64,000 bases of DNA from Euwallacea fornicatus (lineage: Eukaryota > Arthropoda > Insecta > Coleoptera > Curculionidae), in contig NC_089565.1 in NCBI RefSeq assembly GCF_040115645.1, positions 3,038,001 to 3,102,000 of the forward strand, written 5' to 3'. How positions within the stretch are numbered: position 1 is the stretch's first letter; each line of letters opens with the position of its first letter. Under the pieces are notes generated by a model. The model did not search any database, was not told where the DNA came from, and saw only the letters and a list, made by a program, of their open reading frames with translations. This document shows, one piece after another, positions 36,925 to 47,306 of this stretch. The position numbers and the translations under genes were made by a program.

Positions 36925-38629
36925 GTAAGTCGGTATTGGATCTTTATACCTAATTAAATATCGCTCCATTTTATTATGTGTGATGATGACCAGTCTATGT
37001 GGTTTTTGTCACTGTTTTTATGCCCTTTCTCAAACATATACACATTGTACATTGTATAATTCGTTTACCGTATCGTTTCCATGATTAAACCAATGAGCTG
37101 TACTCTCGCAACAAAAATGTGTAAACTTATTTGAATGTTTAGAGGCCATCGTATCGTTGTTGCTGTTCAGCCTATGCCTCATGTCTTAAAAAAAACAGAT
37201 TGTAGTTTTCCATTGAGCGGTAGCATGACAAATAAAATATTCAAAACGTCGAAAATTAATAATCCAATTAGGTCGAAATGAACATTTTTCGGCGATACCT
37301 TTTTTTGTTTTACAGATACATGATTGTTTTGGTCCCTAATTTGTGTCAGTGTTTGATGCTGAAAATATGGGTTCAAAAAAAGTGTTTTTCTACGGCTACA
37401 CGAGCTCAATGATAGTCCAGTGTTAACAAAGGTCCAAAATTTTTAATTCATATTTAGAAAATAAAATTCAGTTTTGTTATATTCGCGTATCTACTGTTTG
37501 CGCCTCTGATTTGAGCCGAAATTATTTGTCAGATAAAACCACCACGAACACAAGTGACTAAAATAACGGAAAGATTGTCACAACTACAAACAAAATGGAA
37601 AAACAACCCTTACAACTGGACTATACTTAATCCCCTGTGTATAGTAAGGCAGATGAAACAATCCCGATACATGTCTCTTTCCACGATCCTTTTAAAGCAT
37701 TATTCGGTTAGAAAATATAGTCTCTCATTTTTTGGTTTTAGTGTTTTTTTTTTCTTTTTAATACATAATTAACTGCATCTTAGAAAAAATACATTTCTGA
37801 ACCTATGTTTATATGAACTTTTTTCATAAAATGACTTGAGAAATAGCCCCCTTAAATATTGCCACGTCTTTTGAAACATCTTGTATATTAAATACGAAAA
37901 TGAAGTACATATTTAATACCGTATAAAATTCTATTCTAGATTTGTTATCTAAACACCTCGAATTTCTTTTTCGATTAAGTTTTCTTTGCAATACAAAATG
38001 TATATTTTATTTCGTCGGGGTATATGTTTATAATGAAAAGACTGCCTCGAATTTGCAACTTTTCCTTAATATTACTAAATCTGGAAACATCGCATGTTAC
38101 TTCCCATCGCGTATCGTTTGCAAAATCGATCGGTTCTACCTTTACAAAACGCAGGTTGTACTTTTTTGTATGTTTTTGTACCGATATATCACTCACATAG
38201 CCGTTGATTCATTCGAATGCTAGTACGGCTGTGAACAAGACGTTCATAATTTTCTATGCACTAATAGGAATTATATGGATGATCTTTTGTTCTAAAGACT
38301 CGTGCGGTATACCGTTTGACTAACTCAACGAGTGACTAACTTACTGAGTGAAAGTGGGTGGTGAGTCACTGTAATTTTGTGACTGAAAGTGGATGTTACT
38401 GACGTGAGTTTTGCTCATGCTTTTGTTGCTCGAAGGTGAGTTCCGATTGTTATTTTTTGATGTTTACAATTAAGTTTAGTCAGGTCAATGAGATTTACGT
38501 AATTAAAGTTTTACAGAATTTTATTGGAAGTTTTCGAAGAAACTTAGGACCATATTTAGCCGTCGCCGAAAAATCATATGTTAATTTGAACTTTTTCTGA
38601 AAAAATATCAGAAATAAATACTTATTTAT
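36925..38629. other. gene-free stretch
   Basis: No recognised coding feature. A small cluster of GTGACTGAAAGTGG-like repeats is at 38325-38400. Confidence 0.4.
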
Positions 38630-39745
38630 TGTATCTCAAATCTATTTACTGCTTTACTTCAACTTGAAATTCATTCGAGACTCTAGTTGCCTCGAAGACA
38701 TTTTTCAAGAATAAATATTGTTTTTTTTTGCATTTCAGGTCTCAAATGGGTGTCTATCTGCCTCGTGTCAAAATAAATTCCAAACTAACAGTTTTAAACA
38801 TTTTTCAAAAATTAATTAGAATTTTTTTTCAGGTTAGTTCGGGGTAGTTCAAAACTCAAATTTTTCTGAAGATTTTTTTTAGGAAATATTATTGAACTCT
38901 TTAGAAATTGAATTGAATATTTCCTATGTCGGACCTCAACTGACTACGCTTCTGCTTCAAGTCGAAGTTAATTAAAAATTCTAATTATTTCGAAGACATT
39001 TCTTCAGGAATTACTAATGATTTTTTTATGTTTCAGGTCTCCACTCTGTACGCCTCGGCTTCAAGCCGAAATTAATTTGAAACTTTAACTATTTTGAAGA
39101 TGTTTCTCAAGGAATTACTAATGATTTTTTTATGTTTCAGGTTTCATCTGTGTGAGCTTCTGCTTCAAACAGAAATTAATTCAAAACTTTAACTATTTTG
39201 AAGACGTTTCTTCAGGAATTATTAATGTTTTTCTTTATGTTTCAGGTCTCCATTCTGTGCGCCTCAGCTTCAAGCCGAAATTAATTCGAAACTTTAGCAA
39301 TTTTGAAGACGTGTTTCTAGCAATTACTAATGAATTTTTTATGTTCCAGGTCTCAACTGTATGAGTTTTTGTTTCAAGCCGAAATTAATTCGAATCTTTA
39401 GCAAATTTGAAGACGTGTCTCTAGCAATAACTAATGAATCTTTTTATGTTTCAGGTCTCCATTTTGTACGCCTCGGCTTTAAACCGAAATTAATTTGAAA
39501 CTTTAGCTATTTTGAAGACGTTTCTCTATGAATTAATAATGGTTTTCTTTATGTTTCAGGTTTCCTCTTTGTATGCCTCGGCTTCAAGCCGAAGTTGATT
39601 CAAAACTCTAATTCTATTGAAATTTTTTTTTCAGAAATGAATATTGAATTTTTAATATTTCAATTGTCAAGTGTGCATCCTTCTGTCATAAGTCGAAATT
39701 AATTCGAAACTCTTACAGTTTTGAAGACATTTTTTCAGGAATTAC
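38630..39745. repeat. 105-bp minisatellite, about ten units
   Basis: The marker TTTCAGGT (or a one-base variant) starts at 39031, 39135, 39240, 39344, 39449, 39554 and, diverged, 39658, giving spacings of 104 or 105 bp. Earlier degenerate units lie at about 38734, 38827 and 38926. Each central unit contains a T-rich run ending ATGTTTCAG, then a short variable piece, then GGCTTCAAGCC (a small palindrome), GAAATTAATTCGAAACTTT and a TTTTGAAGACGTTTCT block. Mixed 104/105 lengths break any reading frame, so it is not a repeat protein. Edge units are more diverged than central ones. Confidence 0.9.
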
Positions 39746-40430
39746 ATATAGTAGATATTGTGGTTTTTTTAGATATTATGTATATTTAAATGTATATACA
39801 TTTATAATATCATAATAACTAACACCACACGAGTCTTACCGAATCTCGTTCTGTTGATACCTTTAGTATCTAAAATGATGCGATCCCGCCCCTGCTCCTC
39901 GTCTGCAGGGTAGGGAGAAGGCATTTTTTTATGAATATAATTATAATAATTAAGCATGGGAAGTATTTTCCTGGTTCTGAGCTTTGCCTACGCATGTAAC
40001 CTTTTGTTGAAGTCCCAAATTTGAGAGTTGATAGCATTCTGAGGAAATATTTCGGGTGACTAGTTTCATGACAAATTTTGATTAAACAATTTGATAGATG
40101 AAAAAAATCTTTTAAATGCAGAAGATGTATTTTAGAAGTAAGGTAGCAATGGCTCTTAAGGTGCGAACTTAAGAATTTGAAAAATATTTAAGAGTGAGTT
40201 TCTAGAAAATTAAATGTAAATAAACCGAGCATATGGAGCGCAAACCTCCAGCTAAGTCCTATCAAAACTAAAGCATTTCTACACATTGAAACACAGAAAC
40301 AAAATAAAACAAACAAGTCTTTGAGTTATGGCATCTTAAAGACATACATATATCTATTTATTCACCACGTCAACACCGACTTTAACAAATTCCTACCGTA
40401 ATTGCGAGCTTTTTATTCTTAGGAGCAGCA
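39746..40430. other. gene-free AT-rich stretch
   Basis: Includes the 16-bp palindrome AAATGTATATACATTT at about 39788-39803. Otherwise nothing recognised. Confidence 0.4.
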
Positions 40431-40499
40431 AAACATTGTTGGACGTTACCCATCACAATAATTAAGTCCACCCACACATCACACACTACACACCAATCA

Positions 40500-41039
40500 C
40501 CTTTTCAAAATAAGTTTTCTCGCGAGGTTCGGCGAAACCAAACGACACACTATCCGAAACGTTTTAATGGTACCGCATAAATCGCCATGTAGATTTTCAT
40601 GGGTTCCCGAGATGAATAATTTTCGGCAACTTATTGCGAAACGCAATTTCAAATTAGAATTATCAAAAACGCGGGTTTATTTTTTGCGGTGACCAATACA
40701 CAAGTCGCAGGTCGCGCGCATACATTTTTCTCTGTAGGTTTCGCGTGTGTACTCGTAGATATATCACTTAAGATCAAGCAGAAATCGTTCATGAATCGAC
40801 TGAAATCGCTGATAAATCGACTGCAAAAAGCAGTCTGGTCTCTTTTGGGTCTTCGAGCAGGCGACCTATTGACCACGAAATCTATTCCTCGAGGTGCCGA
40901 AGGTTTGCGACTGACGATACAGTGTGGTTACGTAATTAGGGACGGATACGTAGACATACACCCATACAAAGTCTGCGTGTCTACGTCTCAGTCGTCTGGT
41001 TTTCAGTTTAAAGTATCTTTTAGTAATTTTGGATATTAA
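40500..41039 (+). other. CpG-richer island with a 116-codon open frame
   Basis: The block is markedly richer in G, C and CpG than flanking DNA. A plus-strand frame at 40689-41039 contains VAGRAHTFFSVGFACVLVDI and SLINRLQKAVWSLLGLRAGD; the minus strand also has a 75-codon frame (40649-40876). Internal short repeats (AATCGACTG twice) lie within. I recognise no domain. The composition would suit a promoter with a 5' untranslated exon or an old coding insertion. I cannot decide strand or function. Confidence 0.25.
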
Positions 41040-44000
41040 CACATTTTCATTACGTACGTAAAAATGAAACATTGAGAAATTTCCGATGTCACATTTTTTA
41101 AATAATAAGTCTTTTCTGACGATTTTTTAACAACGAAAGTTTTACCAGACACAACTTAAAAACGGCCGTAGTAGATTAATGGTTACACACCTCACAATTC
41201 AAGTATGTTTTCAAATGTGTTCAGAGAAAATGAATCTAAGAGACAGGTGATAAATGACGCGATAAATCATAATGATATGTGGTAAATGGTACGATTCACG
41301 ATACAAATTATTATTGAAAAACAGGGTAGTCTATCATCGATTTGGAAGGCATAATTGCCAGGAGAAAGTTTTGTTGAAAAATACTTTAAACAGAACCAAA
41401 ATTTGTTTATGATAGTGATATTTTCAGCGGTTTGTTAACTGATACTTATTAATTTTGTGGGAGTCAATGGTTTCAACTAGATTTCTTTCTGAATAATATT
41501 TGATATCTTGAGTCATATCACTTATCGACTCCCTTTTAGAATTATATCCTTTGAGCCTACCTGAAAACATGCTAGAAAAACTTACTACTACGTTCCGAGA
41601 CATTTTCGATGCTCCATCTGCATATTTCCAATTGTATTGTAGGTACACAGGGTGTTTTTCAGAAAAAAATAAAAATTATGCATTTCTTAACCATGGAAAT
41701 TCGAAACGTTATTTATACGACATTTTGTTAAAAATGAGGTGTATAATCACTTGCTAAAGTATCTTCCTTTCGTTATGATGAAAGGTACAGGATGTTCTAT
41801 GGAACACTCTGTACCTTTCTGTATTAATATTATGATAGCAGTAAAACGCTGGGTTCTTACTTTTTCTGTTCTCTATTTATTTTTGTTGTCGTTATGGGTT
41901 CAATTACATATCTACCCATATTTTGTTTATCTTCAACAAGTCGAGCGAGTCACCATTCCTACCTACTATGCAATTAGATAATATTTAGCTCATCATCATT
42001 TACCCATTTACAAATATAATAATCAAAGTTGTAATGGTTCGGTTTTTTTTTTAAGTTTTTTCACACGACAGCTACACATTATTAAAAGTCGCACTGTGCT
42101 TTTATCGTACAGGACCTGTGTCTTTGTGTTTTTTGGATGATTACTAAAACAAAACAGTTATTTTCTTAAGAAGTGCGAAAATTTTGATACTTTTCCTGAC
42201 TTGACACTGGGTACGCCGTTAAGCAAGAGAAAGATTTGTATGAAACAGACAATGACGAGTATATTTTTACTATTTATTTGGTTGTGGAAAGTTTTATTTT
42301 GCCGCATTCATAGCAGAATAATGATAAGGTCATATTTAACTACAAAGATGCTATTGACATCAATTTAAGCGGACAAGATTGCTAGACTTGCCCGAAAGCA
42401 ACTGTGATATATTTTCCTAAAGTAGAGATCTGAGGTCACAATAGGCTCATAGAAAGAAATTATTGGCTACTCTTGGGAAAATGTGTTTCCCGTACTGGGG
42501 TAAAGAACTTTTTCCACGTTTTTAAAAATATAATTCCAACATTCCATTCGTTTTTTAAAAATTCAAAAATTTCCAAAATCGCCTGAAAAGGCAATTTTCT
42601 AACATGCTTTGAATCTTTCAGATTAATTTCTTACATTTCGGAAGAATTGGTGTTATGAAAAATTATGAAGACTCAAAAATTTCTCACAGGTACCCAACTC
42701 TATATATTAATGGATAAATAGTCCCCATTTCCCACTGAAGAGGTACTATATCCCGTTTTTATTATTTGTATATGAAATTTTGATGGAAAATATAAAATGT
42801 TTATGACTTAAACTTGCAAACAAAATAAATATACTAAATGGCACTAGTATTCTCTGAATAATACAACATAATCTTTCGTATTCTCATTTATTTTCATATT
42901 ATGTATGATCTTATAAGTAATTCGTAACTGACCATTAATTGAAAAAAAGTATGAAATATACGTCGAATATTTACATGTCTGTCACTGAGATCGCTGGAAA
43001 ATTCAATGGAATATAATTACAATAATCTTAAAAATTGGAAACCAAAAAATAAATTGCATGCAATATCCATAGTGTCTTTGAAAACCATGGGAACGGTAAT
43101 ATATTCCCGACACAGTTAAGAAATAAATTACTGCATTTCATACAGTAATGTTAAATTCAATGTTAAATTTTACCTTTTGTTTGAATATCACAATTTTCCT
43201 AAGATATCATTTTTTTTATTCTGCAGATTGGTTTATGGATTGCTCGTTAATTTAGATTTTTGCTCCTTCAAAGGATCAGTAGCTCCCTGGTGGAGTAAAG
43301 CAGTTTGGACTTTTGGCTTCACACATAAGGTTTAACTTCCCTGTACGGAATTTAGCAATGGTTATTTCAAACCGTCTCTCGAATATAAAACAGTGCCCAT
43401 GCTTTTGAAAAACACTGTATAAAAAACTGGAAGGGTTATGGAATTTTAGTATCCATGAACATAATACAATGAAATATACGAACATATGTAGCGCTCTGTA
43501 TGTACCTACTTTGCAGCATGGAAAAGTATTAATTTTGTTTAATCGATACATGGCTGAACATAATAAACAATAAATCATTAAAGGGCCATAAATTGGAAAT
43601 TAACAACCATCGAATTTAAGAAAAATCTAATTGTTGCAAGTAGGCAAGTACGAAGAAATTACTGGAGGAGATACAAAATACAGTTACGTTTATGACAATA
43701 ATAAAATCGAGTAAATAGGCACCCAATTATTTACACGAACTTAATGGTAGAAATTGGTACTAAACACAGTGAATGCCAAATCAACATTACAATTTTGGCA
43801 GATTCTTAGCAGTCGTTGGAGTGAAATATACAAACTAAAACTAAACGTAGGACCTGCATAAACATGCATTTTTATATATTATGAGACGTTTTATTCACTG
43901 TACAGTGTGTCTCACATTAAAAGATTTTGCGGAATACCTCGGTTATTATTGAAGTTAAAGCCATACGGTATTTGGAACCCTATGCAAGATTTTTATAAAA

Positions 44001-44189
44001 CGAAATTTGACATAGACAGAAAAGTTGGTGTCATCTTGGTTTCCAAGATAGAGATGCTCTAAAACAATTTTACATTTTGGGGCCCCTTTATGTGTTGTTT
44101 ATTCAAAAAACCATGGAGGAAGTAAAAAGTAGATTTTAATAAAGGTTTTGCCGTAGTTCATTTTTCTTGCACCTTGTGGGATTTTATTA
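41040..44189. other. gene-free stretch with terminus-like fragments
   Basis: Contains a possible short MITE (41643-41819) and an unpaired GTACAGTGTGTCTCACATTA motif near 43901. No coding gene supported. Confidence 0.45.
41643..41819. mobile_element. possible short MITE ending in a hairpin
   Basis: GGTACACAGGGTGTTTTTCA on the left resembles GGTACAGAGTGTTCCATAGA, the reverse complement of the right end. The right end itself is a hairpin: GAAAGGTACAG at 41780-41790 pairs perfectly with CTGTACCTTTC at 41809-41819, with inner near-pairing GATGTTC/GAACACT. Confidence 0.4.
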
Positions 44190-45298
44190 TACAGTGTTGG
44201 GCGAAAGTCCGGAATAAAATTAATATTTTTTCAACGAGTGATTAAAAAAAAAACATTGAAACGCGTAAATTAATTTAAAATTTACGTATTTTTTGACAAT
44301 AAAATAAAATATTTTCATTCAATCTCTTAGCTACAGCCCTACCCATTTTTTTTTATGGAAACAATGTCATGTGTCAGTTCGTTAGAAAGCTCATAAAATA
44401 TGTAATCTTGTCATACCCTTTTTTGTTTTAGTTATATTTTATTATTAAGTTTTTTTTTAATTTCTCAGTAATCATTAGAAAATGAACAAAAATTTTCTAA
44501 AAACAAAAACATGACGAATATCTTTTTAGTCCTATTTAACGTAACAGATACTGAAAACATCCTCCACCCTCTACTTGGTTGCCACGTTTCCAGGCAATGG
44601 TAAACCTCAATAAAAATTAATATTGATATTCTGTGTTTAATTCTGAAATAGTTTTTATTTTACATCGATAAAATGAGTATACTTGCAAAATGGTATTAAA
44701 CATACCAAGATATACTTCAAAAGACAAAAAATAATCGCTATATTTTTTGTGCTAAGTTTATTGCTTCAACACAGAATAGATTTTTTTATTTCATTTTAAA
44801 ATTGTAGCTAAAAATGTTTTTTTCAACTTGTGAAAAACATCTCGATATGCTAAATACCACTTTGTTTATTTATTTTATCGGTGCACAATAAAAAGTCATT
44901 CAGCCTTATAAGAGCATATCGATATCAATTTTTATTGGAGCTTACCGTCGCCTGGGAGAATGCTAAGTAGAGGAGGGATGGAGAGCATTTTCAGCATCTG
45001 CTACATTAAACAACCTGTAAATGCGACTAAAAAGATATTAATAATTCTTTGTTTTTAAAAGGTTTTTTTATTTCCTTATAACCATATAGCTGCTAGATTT
45101 TCAACGAACCCACACACGACATGTTTCCCTTAAAAAAAAAATGGGTAGGGTTGCAGCTAAGGGATTGAAGGAAAATTTTTCATTTTATTGCCGAAAATTA
45201 CGCACAACTTAAAACCGATTCATGTGTTTCAGCGTTATTTTTTAAGTCACTAGTTGAAGAGATATTAATTTTAATCCGGAATTTCGCCCGGCCCTGTA
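44190..45298. mobile_element. 1.1-kb foldback element, palindromic end to end
   Basis: Left end TACAGTGTTGGGCGAAAGTC; reverse-complemented right end TACAGGGCCGGGCGAAATTC. The two arms correspond almost to the centre: TTAGCTACAGCCCTACCCAT (near 44327) versus TTAGCTGCAACCCTACCCAT from the other arm, ATATCTTTTTAGTCCTATTT versus ATATCTTTTTAGTCGCATTT, CTCTACTTGGTTGCCACG versus CTCTACTTAGCATTCTCC, and CAATAAAAATTAATATTGAT versus CAATAAAAATTGATATCGAT. Each arm is about 500-550 bp. TA abuts both ends. No coding capacity; mobilisation would depend on a transposase elsewhere. Confidence 0.9.
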
Positions 45299-46225
45299 TA
45301 TTTTGAATCATTGTCTTTTCTGTCACTGTCAACTGTGGTTTCATACAAATCGAGTAGTGAAAAGCTCTTCAATGAAATGTCGCCCACCCTAACAAACAAT
45401 AGCAGAGAAAACCTGTAAAGCCATCTAATTTGAACCCCTCAGGTACACTTTCCCGTAAAAATGTAGTTGCAAGTCCTAAATTTGTAACTCCCTAAAGGAT
45501 AAGTGAGTCCTTAACTAAGATTCGCAGACTAAAACGAAATTTGCTATTAAAAATAATAATGAAATCATTATTTACAATAATTGAAACTAGAAAATTGTTG
45601 GGTTAAAAAATTAGCTAACTAAAACGGTCGTTACAAATAGTTGTTCACAGTCTCTATTTACCTCAATTGCACACTTAAAAACCACACTTAACAACACTAT
45701 TCCTACAGATTTGTGAAGTTGGCAATTTGATTTTATATATTCCTAGTGGTTTCTACTGGGGTCTGTAACAGAGCTGCACATTATACATAGTTAAGAGCTA
45801 TTCACAGTCTTTATCCTTATATTACGAGTCTTATACAATTACATTACAGATGGCGAAAATTCTGGTGAAGAGTTCAGAAACAGAAAAGTAGTTGGGAATT
45901 TTGTAATTTTGAGAAATTTATTGTTAAGACTAGGAATAGTTGACATAGATGGATTGCTATATTAAAAGTGAATGAACACTCTAAATAAAATGAATCCGCC
46001 TCCAACATATTTAGAACAAAGGATGACCCGGATTATTAAATATATCAAATTAAATTTATTTTAATGTGAATGTATACTGGTAAATGCATTGGATGATGAG
46101 ATGAAATCAACTAAGAATAGGCCAGAGCGTTATCTGTCTGGATACGGCTTTCCGTCGTTCCATCTAATTTTTGCATATTTCTACAGGATGATGCCTGACA
46201 AAGATAGTCCTGATTAGGTCGTTAA
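45299..46225. other. gene-free AT-rich stretch downstream of nemo
   Basis: No coding frame. It lies beyond the first candidate polyadenylation signal of nemo. Confidence 0.4.
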
Positions 46226-46430
46226 GTATTCAGGTATCAAAAGATCAAGTGGAAACATACGTATTATGCAAGTGAGAGACGGATCGCACAAGTTTTAATA
46301 GGCCTCCAACAAGCCCAAAGAAGTGGACGAAGTCGGCACTTTGTTGGTCTTTGTGGAAGGCATATTAAAATTTGTGCGACCCTCGTACTTGCACTATGTT
46401 TCCATTTGAGTTTTTGATATCTGTATATGT
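46226..46430. repeat. 205-bp hairpin downstream of nemo
   Basis: The two halves are inverted copies. The left arm contains TCAAGTGGAAACATA and GGATCGCACAAGTTTTAATA; the right arm, reverse-complemented, contains TCAAATGGAAACATA and GGGTCGCACAAATTTTAATA. Pairing continues outwards (GGTATCAAAA versus GATATCAAAA) and inwards (CCTCCAACAAGCCCAAAG versus CTTCCACAAAGACCAACA) almost to the apex. It could be a short foldback MITE or, if transcribed with nemo or by itself, a long hairpin RNA. Confidence 0.75.
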
Positions 46431-47251
46431 TTTTGAAGGAAGTATATTTTCTCAAGATAACTGCTTCTTAGTGTCTTTACCAGACTTTTGCCATTCTTAC
46501 AGAACTACTTTCGTTTACTATCTATAATCTACTGAAGGCAGTGATATCTGTACACTCTTATCTACATTTCGTTACATTGCTAAAACATCACCGATTTAAA
46601 TTTCGAACGTTACACATTTACTAAACATAGATTTAGGCGCGTTTTCTATAGGGTGAATTTTTTGATTTTTTTTTCTGTTTTAGTCTGATGATTTCGCACA
46701 TTTAGCGATTTTGAAAAGCAAAGGCACAATTGTCGAAACATACCATCTCTGCGAAACTTTGCACGAAAAAATCAAAATAATCATAATATCCAGAATAATT
46801 TGCTTTATTGCTGACTAACCTTGGCCATCAGTGAGGAAGAAAATTGAGTCCGTTGCTTTCCATATTTTTACACATAGTCCTTACTTCTAAGGCGGCGAAC
46901 AGGCAAGTGACCTACACCAATATAAATACGCACATAGACTAACTAGACTAGGTGAGTTTATCACCTTAAACGCAGTCAGATGCAAGTCAGTTCTTCATCG
47001 AACAAACTAACTCACCATGCTAGCAGGGCTACGGAATTAAAAAAAACTGAGCGAATAAAGTATACACATAACACAGATTAGTAAAGTTGCAGCGCGATTG
47101 TCCTTTCCCTCTTGCATTGCATAGATTCCCTGATAAATATTTGGTGTTTTTTTATACTTAAATGTAACCTACACTAAATTGGAACTTTTAAGAAAATGAT
47201 AGTTTTGTTGGAAGTCGTCCGGCGTTATCTGCCCACAGACTTGCCCCAAGG
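46431..47251 (-). other. nmo: putative nemo 3' untranslated region and beyond
   Basis: Sequence following the nemo stop codon on the minus strand. The first AATAAA on that strand is at 46804-46809 (TTTATT on the plus strand), about 445 nt past the stop, so transcripts may end near 46785. This is inferred only from the signal. No other coding feature. Confidence 0.4.
46804..46809 (-). promoter_or_regulatory. candidate nemo poly(A) signal
   Basis: Canonical AATAAA hexamer on the minus strand, the first after the nemo stop codon. Other hexamers exist farther down, so use is uncertain. Confidence 0.35.
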
Positions 47252-47306
47252 TCAGTCCCACTGGTGTGGCGATGGCGGCAGTTCTGATGGATGGGCAACT
47301 GACGAA
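47252..47306 (-). CDS. nmo: nemo terminal coding exon
   Basis: After acceptor TTACAG the first base completes AGT (Ser), then SSVAHPSELPPSPHQWD and TGA at 47252-47254. The tail matches the conserved nemo/NLK C-terminus, which usually ends in a Trp plus an acidic residue. At 55 coding bases and 10.8 kb from its partner exon, it is easily missed by automatic annotation. Confidence 0.95.

Noticed and set aside
37741..37760. Long T runs as possible Pol III terminators
   Set aside because: Homopolymer T/A runs are common throughout this AT-rich window and none follows a recognisable A/B-box gene.
39152..39364. 70-codon frame that looks like a 35-residue repeat protein
   Set aside because: It spans two 105-bp minisatellite units. 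Neighbouring units of 104 bp destroy the frame, so it is a by-product of the array.
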